From Rubrobacter sp. (GTDB lineage Bacteria; Actinomycetota; Rubrobacteria; Rubrobacterales; Rubrobacteraceae), in contig JADDPV010000171.1 of NCBI GenBank assembly GCA_016781705.1, positions 1 through 12,505 of the forward strand: a stretch of 12,505 nucleotides of DNA, written 5' to 3'. Below are positions 5,634-12,505 of the stretch, one piece after another (position 1 is the first letter of the stretch; the number at the start of each line of letters is the position of its first letter). The notes under the pieces were generated by a model. It did no database searches. It was not told the DNA's origin and was given only the letters and a program-made list of their open reading frames with translations. The translations under genes were made by a program, and so were the position numbers.

Positions 5634-7571
5634 TTGGCGGCTAACCCTGTTTCCAAGAATGCCAAGAGCGAGTACGATGCGAGTTCCATCCAGGTTTTGG
5701 AAGGATTGGAGGCCGTCAAGCGGCGGCCGGGGATGTACATCGGCTCGACAGGACCCAGGGGGCTGCACCACCTCGTTTGGGAGATCGTCGACAACTCCAT
5801 AGACGAGGCCCTCGCCGGGCACTGCTCGACGATACTGGTCACGGTGCATCCGGACGACTCTGTGTCCGTCACCGACGACGGGCGCGGGATGCCGGTCGGC
5901 AGGATGGACAAGTACGGCAAGTCCGCCGCCGAGGTTATCATGACCACGCTGCACGCCGGTGGCAAGTTCGACGGGCAGGGCTACAAAGTCTCCGGCGGGC
6001 TGCACGGCGTCGGCGCGTCGGTAGTCAACGCGCTCTCGGAGTGGCTGGAGATCGAGATCAAGCGTGAGGGACACGTCTGGGTGCAGCGTTACGAGCGCGG
6101 GTTCCCGACGGGGGAACTGGGCGAGTCCCGCAAGCTTGAGAAGGGCGAGGGGACCGGAACGACCATCCGCTTCGCCCCCGACCCGGAGGTCTTCACGGAG
6201 ACGACCGAGCTGTCGTTCGATACGCTCTCGCGGCGGTTCCGCGAGTCGGCGTTCTTGAACAAGGGGCTCCTCATACGGCTCGTGGACGAGCGCGAGGAGG
6301 GCCGGGAGGTTTCCTACCGCTACGAGGGCGGCATCCGGGACTTCGTGGCGCACATCAACGAGGCGAAGGATCCGGTACACAAGACGGTCTTCTACTTCGA
6401 GAGCGAGGAGGAGGCCGGAGCCGTCGAGGTCGCTTTGCAGTGGAACTCGGGCTTCCAGGACTCCGTCTTCACGTTCGCCAACAACATCAATACACACGAG
6501 GGCGGGGCGCACCTGTCGGGGTTTCGCAGCGCGCTGTCACGCACGGTGAACGCGTACGCGCGGCAGAAGGGGCTGTTGAAAGAGAAAGAGGAGAGCCTCA
6601 CCGGCGACGACATCCGGGAGGGGCTGGCGGCGGTGATCAGCGTCAAGCTCTCCGAGCCGCAGTTCGAGGGGCAGACCAAGACCAAGCTGGGGAACACCGA
6701 GGTCAAGGGCCTCGTCGAGAGCAACACCAACCGCTTCCTCGCCGAGTTCCTGGAAGAGCGGCCCGGCGAGGCGAAGGCGATCATCAACAAGGCGTTGCAG
6801 GCGGCGCGGGCGCGTCAGGCGGCGCGAAAGGTGCGCGACACCATCCGCAAGGGTTATCTGGAGAGCTCGACGCTGCCGGGCAAGCTGGCGGACTGCTCCT
6901 CGAAGGACCCGGCCAGAAGCGAGTTGTACATCGTCGAGGGCAACTCGGCGGGCGGATCCGCCAAGGGGGGGCGGGACCGGAACTTCCAGGCGATACTGCC
7001 GCTACGCGGCAAGATCCTCAACGTCGAGAAGGCCAATATCAACAAGGTCCTCTCGAATACCGAGATACAGGCCATCATCAGCGCGATCGGGGCGGGCGTG
7101 GGGGAGACCTTCAACCTCGAGAGCGCCCGCTACAACAAGATCGTCATCATGGCCGACGCCGACGTGGATGGTAGCCACATCCGGACGCTGGTGTTGACGT
7201 TCCTGTACCGCAACATGCCCGAGTTGATCGAGGCCGGCTACGTCTACATCGCCTTGCCGCCGCTCTACAAGATCACGCACAACCGCCGCGACTACTACGC
7301 CAAGAACGACGCGGAGCTTCGGGAGACCCTGGCGCGCCTGAACGCCAACGGAAACGCCAACATCGCCCGCTTCAAAGGTCTCTCGGAGATGAATCCGGTC
7401 CAGCTCTGGGAGACGACGATGGACCCGCAGAACCGGACGATGCTCCAGGTTACGGTCGAGTCGGCGGCGGTCGCCGACGAGCTTTTCACGGCGCTCATGG
7501 GCGACAAAGTCGAGCCGCGCAAGCAGTTCATAGAGGAGAACGCCAGAGAGGTGAAGAACCTGGATGCTTGA
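5634..7571 (+). CDS. gyrB: DNA gyrase subunit B
   Basis: GyrB is the ATPase subunit of gyrase, which introduces negative supercoils with GyrA. At 645 residues it matches the actinobacterial/Bacillus length class. The GHKL ATPase domain has catalytic E50 in EIVDNSIDEA, DDGRGMPV, and the loop GGLHGVGASVVNALS. The TOPRIM domain has catalytic E435 (EGNSAGGSAKGG) and the metal-binding series D508/D510/D512 (ADADVDGSHIRTL). LPLRGKILNVEKA is conserved. N437 replaces the Asp found at this place in E. coli GyrB (D426). The TTG start is chosen because AGGAGGG lies nine bases upstream and the following residues align with GyrB N-termini (VLEGLEAVKRRPGMYIGST). The stop overlaps the gyrA start by eight bases. 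Confidence 0.97.
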   Translation: MAANPVSKNAKSEYDASSIQVLEGLEAVKRRPGMYIGSTGPRGLHHLVWEIVDNSIDEALAGHCSTILVTVHPDDSVSVTDDGRGMPVGRMDKYGKSAAEVIMTTLHAGGKFDGQGYKVSGGLHGVGASVVNALSEWLEIEIKREGHVWVQRYERGFPTGELGESRKLEKGEGTGTTIRFAPDPEVFTETTELSFDTLSRRFRESAFLNKGLLIRLVDEREEGREVSYRYEGGIRDFVAHINEAKDPVHKTVFYFESEEEAGAVEVALQWNSGFQDSVFTFANNINTHEGGAHLSGFRSALSRTVNAYARQKGLLKEKEESLTGDDIREGLAAVISVKLSEPQFEGQTKTKLGNTEVKGLVESNTNRFLAEFLEERPGEAKAIINKALQAARARQAARKVRDTIRKGYLESSTLPGKLADCSSKDPARSELYIVEGNSAGGSAKGGRDRNFQAILPLRGKILNVEKANINKVLSNTEIQAIISAIGAGVGETFNLESARYNKIVIMADADVDGSHIRTLVLTFLYRNMPELIEAGYVYIALPPLYKITHNRRDYYAKNDAELRETLARLNANGNANIARFKGLSEMNPVQLWETTMDPQNRTMLQVTVESAAVADELFTALMGDKVEPRKQFIEENAREVKNLDA

Positions 7572-10125
7572 TACTTTCTCGGGGAACATACAGCCTCACT
7601 CGATAGAGGACGAGCTAAAAGACTCCTTCCTCTCCTACGCGATGAGCGTGATCGTCTCGCGCGCGCTCCCGGACGTGCGCGACGGCTTGAAGCCGGTCCA
7701 CAGGCGAGTTCTGTACGCGATGCACGACGTGGGCCTGCAGCCCAACCGGCCATACCGCAAGAGCGCGACGGTCGTCGGCGAGGTCATGGGTAAGTACCAC
7801 CCGCACGGTGACCAGGCGATCTACGACACGCTGGCGCGCATGGCGCAGGACTTCGCGCTCAGGTATCCGCTCGTGGACGGGCAGGGCAACTTCGGGAGCG
7901 TGGACGGCGATCCGCCGGGCGCGATGCGCTACACCGAAGCGCGGCTCACTCGGATGGCGACCGAGATGCTGCGAGACATAAGCTCCGATACGGTCGACTT
8001 CGTCCCGAACTTCGACGAGAGCCTGCGGCAGCCGGAGGTCCTACCGGCGCGCTTCCCGAACCTGCTCGTCAATGGCTCCGACGGCATCGCGGTAGGAATG
8101 GCGACCAAGATCCCGCCGCACAACCTCGGCGAGGTCGTGGACGCGACGGTCGCCCTGATAGACGACCCCGAGTTGGACGACGAGGCGCTCGCCAAGCACA
8201 TCAAGGGGCCGGACTTCCCGACCGGCGGCGTGATCGTGGGCCTGCGCGGTATCCGGGACGCCATCACCACCGGGCGAGGGTCGGTGCGGGTGCAGGCAAA
8301 GGCGCACACCGAGCAGATAAAGGGGAACCGGACCCAGATCGTGGTCACCGAGATCCCCTACCAGGTCAACAAGAGCTATCTGTTGCAGAAGATCGCCGAG
8401 CTCGTCAAGGAGCGCAAGCTCACCGATATCTCGGACCTGCGCGACGAATCCGACCGCAACGGGATGCGCATCGTCATCGAGCTCAAGCGCGAGGCGGTGC
8501 CGAAGGTCGTCCTGAACAACCTCTACAAGCACACCCAGATGCAGCAGAGCTTCGGGGTGAACCTCGTCGCCCTCGTGGACGGCGTCCCGAAGACGCTCTC
8601 CTACAAGCAGGTCCTCGAGCACTACGTCGCCCACCAGTTCGAGGTCGTCACCCGCCGGACGCGTTACGAGCTGACCAGGGCGCGGGCGCGGGCACACATC
8701 CTCGAAGGGTTGCTCGTCGCGCTATCTAACCTGGACGAGGTGGTGGCGACGATCCGGCGGAGCCGCAGCGTGGAGACGGCGCGCAATAACCTGATGAAGC
8801 AGTTCAAGCTCTCCGAGCGTCAGGCGCAGGCGATCCTGGACCTGCGCTTGCAGCGGCTGACGGCGCTGGAGCGACGCAAGGTCGAGGAGGAGCACCGGGA
8901 CCTGGTCGAGAAGATCGAGTACCTGGAGGGCGTGCTCGCCGACGCCGGGAAGGTGTTCGGGATCGTCAAGGAGGAGTTGTTGGAGGTCAAGGCGGCCTAC
9001 GGCGACGAGCGGCGAACCCAGGTCACGATCGACGAGGGCGCGGACTTCGAGGTGGAGGACCTGATCGCCGAGGAGGAGATGGTCATCTCCATCTCCAACG
9101 GTGGTTACCTTAAGAGCGTCCCCGTCAACACCTTCCGCAAGCAGGGCCGCGGCGGCGTGGGTGTGGCCGGGATGGAGCTCAAAGAGGGCGACTACATAGA
9201 GCACCTCTTCATCACCACGACGCACCACTACATGCTCTTCTTCACCAACAAGGGCAAGGTGTACCGCCTGAAGGTCCACCAGCTCCCGCGCATGAGCCGG
9301 ACGGCCAAGGGGCGACACATCGCCAACCTGTTGCCGCTCGCGCAGGACGAGAGGATCGCGACGGTCATCCAGACGAAGGACTTCGCGGAGGCTCAGTACC
9401 TCCTCTTCGCGACACGCAATGGCATCGTCAAGAAGACCGCGTTCGGCGACTACAATACGCCGCTCAAGGAGACAGGCATCATCGCAATCAACCTCTCCGA
9501 CGGGGACGAGTTGATCTCGGTCAGGCACGCCTCGGAGGGCGACGAGGTCGTGCTGGTGACTAGGAGCGGCATGGGCATCCGCTTCTCCCAGGGCGACACG
9601 CGCCCCATGGGCCGGGCTACCGGCGGCGTCAAGGGCATCGCGCTCAAGGGCGATGACGCGGTCCTGAGCATGGACGTGGTCTCCGGCGGCTCCCCAGCGG
9701 ACTTGTTCATGATCACCGAAAAGGGCTTCGGAAAGCGCACTGCGCTCTCGGAGTACCGGGCGCAGGGTCGTGGCGGCCAGGGCATTATCTCCATGAAGAC
9801 CAACGGCGAGAGGGGCAAGCTCGCTGGCGTGAGGATCGTCCGGCCCGACCTGCACGAGCTCGTGATCGTCTCGAACTTCGGGACCACGATCCGCATAGAC
9901 GCCGAGTCGGTCTCCCGCCAGGGGCGCAGCGCCCAGGGCGTTCGGGTGATGAACCTGCGTTCGGGGGACTCTGTCAGCGCGATCGCGAAGGTCGTCCAGA
10001 GCAGGGGCGCGGCCGAAGACGGTAGGGGCGAAGAGCTGACGCTGGAGGAGATCGCGGGCGACGAGCTCTCCGCTCCGTCCGAGAACGGCTCGACGGACGG
10101 CGCGGCGGCCGACGGGGAGGTGTGA
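7564..10125 (+). CDS. gyrA: DNA gyrase subunit A
   Basis: GyrA is the DNA-cleaving and DNA-wrapping subunit of gyrase; at 853 residues it is of normal length. The winged-helix/tower region carries the quinolone-resistance segment HPHGDQAIYD (79-88) and catalytic Tyr123 in AMRYTEARL. The C-terminal pinwheel starts with a GyrA-box variant, QGRGGVG, at 527-533, the hallmark separating gyrase from topoisomerase IV ParC. Later blades show related GRGGQGI and QGRSAQGV motifs. The last ~45 residues are acidic and probably disordered. The start ATG overlaps gyrB by eight bases (7564-7571), with GAGAGGTG about ten bases upstream inside gyrB. Gln84 occupies the place of E. coli Ser83. The stop is three bases before the next gene, which probably shares its transcript. 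Confidence 0.97.
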   Translation: MLDTFSGNIQPHSIEDELKDSFLSYAMSVIVSRALPDVRDGLKPVHRRVLYAMHDVGLQPNRPYRKSATVVGEVMGKYHPHGDQAIYDTLARMAQDFALRYPLVDGQGNFGSVDGDPPGAMRYTEARLTRMATEMLRDISSDTVDFVPNFDESLRQPEVLPARFPNLLVNGSDGIAVGMATKIPPHNLGEVVDATVALIDDPELDDEALAKHIKGPDFPTGGVIVGLRGIRDAITTGRGSVRVQAKAHTEQIKGNRTQIVVTEIPYQVNKSYLLQKIAELVKERKLTDISDLRDESDRNGMRIVIELKREAVPKVVLNNLYKHTQMQQSFGVNLVALVDGVPKTLSYKQVLEHYVAHQFEVVTRRTRYELTRARARAHILEGLLVALSNLDEVVATIRRSRSVETARNNLMKQFKLSERQAQAILDLRLQRLTALERRKVEEEHRDLVEKIEYLEGVLADAGKVFGIVKEELLEVKAAYGDERRTQVTIDEGADFEVEDLIAEEEMVISISNGGYLKSVPVNTFRKQGRGGVGVAGMELKEGDYIEHLFITTTHHYMLFFTNKGKVYRLKVHQLPRMSRTAKGRHIANLLPLAQDERIATVIQTKDFAEAQYLLFATRNGIVKKTAFGDYNTPLKETGIIAINLSDGDELISVRHASEGDEVVLVTRSGMGIRFSQGDTRPMGRATGGVKGIALKGDDAVLSMDVVSGGSPADLFMITEKGFGKRTALSEYRAQGRGGQGIISMKTNGERGKLAGVRIVRPDLHELVIVSNFGTTIRIDAESVSRQGRSAQGVRVMNLRSGDSVSAIAKVVQSRGAAEDGRGEELTLEEIAGDELSAPSENGSTDGAAADGEV

Positions 10126-10128
10126 TCC

Positions 10129-10545
10129 GTGTATAACGCGAAGCCCTGCGACGGCGTCGTCGAGTGTACGGCGCTGGTCCTGGCCGAGGGTTGCGCCGAG
10201 CTCGACGGCAGGCTGACCCTCTTCGGAATCCTCGACGAGCTCAGGCCCGGCGCGGAGGGCCTGCACTTCGTCGTGTATGCCAAGTTCGAGGGCTGCGAGC
10301 ACGCCGACGGGGGCGAGCGGCGGGCGCGCATCCTAGTCACCGACGAGGACGGTGAGGTCCTGGAGGAGTCGGTGGAGTACTCGGTGTGGTTGAGCGGCGA
10401 GGAGGGACCGGCGACTATCGTGGCGTCCTTCGACCTCTCCGGTGACCTCGGGGGCGAGGAGGGCCTCCTGTGGGTCGAAGCGGAGCTCGACGAGGAGACC
10501 TTAGCGCAGACGGCGATACCGCTGCGCGAGAGATACAACGTGTAA
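10129..10545 (+). CDS. Small DUF6941-like protein
   Basis: This 138-residue soluble protein has no signal peptide or membrane segment. The pattern GRLTLFGILDEL, then HFVVYAKFEGCEHADGG, then RARILVTDEDGEVL resembles proteins grouped as DUF6941, probable beta-sandwich proteins of unknown function. That match is from memory of the family pattern and is moderately confident. The protein is strongly acidic. GTG at 10129 is a good start, with GGGAGG eight bases upstream at 10115-10120, and it lies three bases after the gyrA stop. Co-transcription with gyrase is therefore likely. Nothing in the sequence shows a catalytic site. No function can be given. Confidence 0.85.
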   Translation: MYNAKPCDGVVECTALVLAEGCAELDGRLTLFGILDELRPGAEGLHFVVYAKFEGCEHADGGERRARILVTDEDGEVLEESVEYSVWLSGEEGPATIVASFDLSGDLGGEEGLLWVEAELDEETLAQTAIPLRERYNV

Positions 10546-10551
10546 ACATCC

Positions 10552-10577
10552 GAGAGGTCCGGGGATCCGGGCCTCTC
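10552..10577 (+). promoter_or_regulatory. Strong stem-loop in the leader of the NYN-LOTUS gene
   Basis: GAGAGGTCCGG (10552-10562) pairs with CCGGGCCTCTC (10567-10577) around a GGAT loop, giving an 11-bp stem with one G-U pair. It occupies about half of the 56-base gap between the DUF6941-like gene and the NYN-LOTUS gene. No T-run follows, so it is not a standard intrinsic terminator. It could be an mRNA processing or stability element, or a target of the downstream nuclease. Confidence 0.55.
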
Positions 10578-10589
10578 TCACTACGTGAG
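10577..10589 (+). promoter_or_regulatory. Hairpin covering the NYN-LOTUS ribosome-binding site
   Basis: CTCAC (10577-10581) and GTGAG (10585-10589) form a 5-bp hairpin with a 3-base loop. The GAG of the presumed Shine-Dalgarno GAGG (10587-10590, 11 bases before ATG 10602) lies in the stem. It shares its first base with the larger stem-loop, so the two could stack or compete. Translational control is possible but unproven. Confidence 0.4.
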
Positions 10590-10601
10590 GAAAACAAACT
10601 T

Positions 10602-11855
10602 ATGCCAGAAGACTTGGCGGTCTTTATAGACTGGGAGAACATCTACATCTCCACGGTCACCGAGTACGGCGCGAAGCCGAACGTCTCGGCGATCCTGGAG
10701 AAGTCTCGCGAGTACGGTCGCGTCGTCTCGGCGACGGCCTACGCGGACTGGACCGACGGCGATTTCCGTCAGGCTCCGCCGACGCTCTACTCCAACGGCA
10801 TCTCGCCGCGCTACATCTCCGCGCGGTACTTCCCGGGCGGTCGTTCGCAGAAGCGCCGCACGAACTCGATAGACGTGATGCTCGCCGTAGAGTGCTCGGA
10901 CTTCCTGCACTACCACCCGCAGGTGGACACCTACGTCTTGGTGACCGGGGACGGCGACTTCATCCCGCTCGTGAGCCTGCTGCGCAGCCGGGGAAAGAAC
11001 GTCGTGGTCATAGGCGTCTCCGAAGCGACTTCGTACCACCTGATCGAGTCGGCCGACGAGTTCATCTCCTACGCGTCGCTGCTGGAGGAGGAGCGGGCGG
11101 CGCGGGCGCGGGAGAGGGAGCCGAAGAAGAAGGTGTCCGACCCTTACGGTGAGCTGGTGCGGGCGGTCGAAGCCCTCAAGAAGGGCGGGAAGACCCGCGT
11201 GCTCGGGCAGGTCAAGCAGCAGATGATCGTGCAGCTCGGCTCTTTTGACGAGCGAAACGAGGGCTTCAAGAAGTTCAAAGACTTCGTAGTCGAGGCGGAG
11301 CGCCGGGGGCTGGTGAACACGGTGGACCAAGACCTGGAGCTGCAGGTATACCTGCCCGACGAGAAGGTCCCCGAGGCTCCGGAGTCCGACCTCGCAGCCG
11401 AGGAGCCCCGGCAGAGAGGGGAGGAGGCCGCCCGGGAGCCCGCTCGCGCTAACGACGGCAGGGCCAACGGCGACCGGCCCCGGCGGGACGGCGCGGCCGA
11501 GGCGGAGACCGCGCCGCAAGAAGCAGAGGAAGCTCCGGTAGCGGCGGAACAGGCGGGCTTCGATCTTGCGGAAGACCTGACACCATACGAGTTCGGGACT
11601 ATCACGCGTGGCGTGGCGAGGCTCAGGCAGCCGGCCTCTTACGTGGAGATCTTCGGCAGCATCCGCGAGCTCGACGAGAGGGGCGAGTTGGAGCTCTCTC
11701 AGGAGGAGATCCGGGAGGTCATAGGCGCGATGCTCGAGACCGGGTTCCTGAAAAAGGAGCGCGCCAAGCCCTACGAGAAGGCCAAAGCAAGCGGCACCTT
11801 CTACGCTCTGGATCGCGACCGTGATGAGATAAGAGGCGTTATCGGGACGTCTTAG
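10602..11855 (+). CDS. NYN-domain nuclease with LOTUS (OST-HTH) domain
   Basis: This 417-residue protein is predicted to be an RNA-directed nuclease. Residues ~5-165 form a NYN/PIN-like (LabA, DUF88) domain with acidic residues D10 (FIDWENIY), D91 (SIDVMLAVE), D117 and D119 (TGDGDFIPL). Residues ~180-250 match the LOTUS/OST-HTH RNA-binding fold (PYGELVRAVEAL, then FKKFKDFVVEAERRGLV). A charged, disordered Ala/Glu/Arg linker (~256-320) leads to a second, probably winged-helix domain (~325-405). The frame stays open upstream to 10470. ATG 10602 is preferred because the NYN core starts right after it and GAGG lies 11 bases before, while an earlier start would overlap the preceding gene. NYN-LOTUS pairings are known in bacteria, but the target is unknown; RNA processing or decay is the usual inference. 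Confidence 0.9.
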   Translation: MPEDLAVFIDWENIYISTVTEYGAKPNVSAILEKSREYGRVVSATAYADWTDGDFRQAPPTLYSNGISPRYISARYFPGGRSQKRRTNSIDVMLAVECSDFLHYHPQVDTYVLVTGDGDFIPLVSLLRSRGKNVVVIGVSEATSYHLIESADEFISYASLLEEERAARAREREPKKKVSDPYGELVRAVEALKKGGKTRVLGQVKQQMIVQLGSFDERNEGFKKFKDFVVEAERRGLVNTVDQDLELQVYLPDEKVPEAPESDLAAEEPRQRGEEAAREPARANDGRANGDRPRRDGAAEAETAPQEAEEAPVAAEQAGFDLAEDLTPYEFGTITRGVARLRQPASYVEIFGSIRELDERGELELSQEEIREVIGAMLETGFLKKERAKPYEKAKASGTFYALDRDRDEIRGVIGTS

Positions 11856-11907
11856 CTGGCGGAGGGGCCCGCCCGGGGAGGGGGGTTGCATCGCTTGCCG
11901 CGAAAGC
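11856..11907 (+). other. Spacer between the NYN-LOTUS gene and a pseudogene
   Basis: This is a short GC-rich spacer. A purine run at 11875-11885 looks like an oversized Shine-Dalgarno, but it lies 22 bases before the GTG at 11908. No intrinsic terminator with a T-run was found. Confidence 0.4.
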
Positions 11908-12505
11908 GTGAGGCGGGAGAGGGGGATCACCACGTCCATAATCTTGTGGGGCGTGGTGGTCGTTTTGATCTCCGTGCTGCTCGCGGTCGCGTGTTGACCC
12001 TCACGCGACGCCTGGTGCCCCTTCCGCTGCGCGAACCCGATACGTTCGGTACCGGAATAATCTACGCGGCGCTGTACGGCGTGACGCTGGCCTTTTCGCT
12101 CTTTCTCACGTGGCCGCGGTGAACAGCGGCCCAGGGGACGACGTTGGGCGAGGCCAGCAAAGTGGAAGAGCTCTACCGGCTCGTCGAACCTTTTCCAGAT
12201 CCGGAGCGGGCGCGCATTCAGGATCTCGCCGAGTCTTACGACCAGGTCTTGGCGGAGGAAGAGCGACCCCTTCTGGGGCAGGGCTCGGAGAGCCGGCCGA
12301 GCCCGCGGGCCGAGATGCTCGCCGGCGATCTCCGAAGCTGAGGGGGTGGCGCTAATCACCGAGCTAGCGGAGGTGCGGCTGGCATGCGTGCTCGAAAGCG
12401 GCCAGGGCATACCTCCCATCCTGCAGGCCGTCCTCGTGATCGGAGGAATCGTCATGGTGGCTTTCACCTTCTTCTTCAGGATAAAAGGCCCCTGGATGCA
12501 CAGAT
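11908..12505 (+). pseudogene. Decayed DUF4239 (bestrophin-like) membrane protein gene, right end cut by window
   Basis: Four fragments in order resemble successive parts of DUF4239 proteins. (1) GTG 11908 to TGA 11995-11997 encodes a first membrane helix (SIILWGVVVVLISVLLAVA). (2) A different frame from about 11991 encodes RRLVPLPLREPDTFGTG and a second helix, ending at TGA 12120-12122. (3) The same frame resumes after that stop with a helical segment (EASKVEELYRLVEPFPDPER, then ESYDQVLAEEERPLL), ending at TGA 12339-12341. (4) A third frame encodes ESGQGIPPILQAVLVIGG and VMVAFTFFFRIKGPW, the family's third helix, to the window edge. Restoring one G after 11991 joins fragments 1 and 2. Fragments 3 and 4 adjoin directly, where I recall homologues having roughly 40 more residues, suggesting deletion. 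Base-call errors or genuine small genes are less likely alternatives. Confidence 0.68.

Noticed and set aside
8722..10302. Long minus-strand open frame opposite gyrA
   Set aside because: It is the mirror of a highly conserved gyrA reading frame, and the protein is low-complexity and unrecognisable.
10470..10601. N-terminal extension of the NYN-LOTUS protein
   Set aside because: The frame is open, but it would overlap the upstream gene and read through the strong stem-loop; the NYN core begins right after ATG 10602.
11886..12122. A 78-codon TTG-started gene
   Set aside because: Its first part is a shadow of the frame that encodes a clear membrane helix; only its last ~40 codons look genuine, as a fragment of the DUF4239 pseudogene.
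10581..12467. 628-codon minus-strand open frame opposite the NYN-LOTUS gene and the pseudogene
   Set aside because: It crosses a clear gene and a decayed one, with no family match and Arg/Leu-rich shadow composition.

Overview
The window is the replication-origin neighbourhood of a GC-rich bacterial chromosome. Gene order is GHKL-ATPase/winged-helix gene, dnaA, oriC, dnaN, S4-domain gene (yaaA/rlbA type), recF, gyrB, gyrA. GTG and TTG starts are frequent, DnaA boxes match TTATCCACA exactly, and GyrA/GyrB look actinobacterial. This points to a deep-branching actinomycetote, most likely Rubrobacter or a relative; that assignment is an inference from remembered family sequences. No RNA genes, CRISPR arrays or mobile elements were recognised.

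Positions 1-246 are an upstream regulatory region with three DnaA-box-like sites (131-163), two of them forming a perfect palindrome. Next come an unusual fusion of a GHKL ATPase domain with a C-terminal winged helix (247-1047) and dnaA (1051-2400), three bases apart and probably coupled. The 606-base gap from 2401 to 3006 is oriC: 12 perfect DnaA boxes, four with one mismatch and two weak ones. It ends in two abutting boxes, a GC spacer, a run of DnaA-trio triplets and a very AT-rich unwinding element just before dnaN.

dnaN (clamp), the S4 gene and recF are packed with a 1-base gap and a 4-base overlap. A good sigma70-type promoter lies in the 131-base gap before gyrB, and gyrB overlaps gyrA by 8 bases. 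The gyrase subunits carry Gln and Asn at two positions linked to quinolone resistance in other bacteria.

Downstream of gyrA are a small protein resembling the DUF6941 family (10129-10545) and a NYN-nuclease/LOTUS-domain protein (10602-11855). The second is preceded by a strong stem-loop and a smaller hairpin that covers its Shine-Dalgarno sequence. The last ~600 bases look like scattered small reading frames, but read together they are a decayed DUF4239 (bestrophin-like) membrane-protein gene with at least three lesions, running off the right edge.

Functionally the window encodes initiation (DnaA, oriC), the sliding clamp, gap repair (RecF) and supercoiling control (gyrase). Three poorly understood genes sit beside this core: the GHKL-wHTH protein, the DUF6941-like protein and the NYN-LOTUS protein. 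The GHKL-wHTH protein shares a probable DnaA-sensitive promoter with dnaA and is the best candidate for something new.
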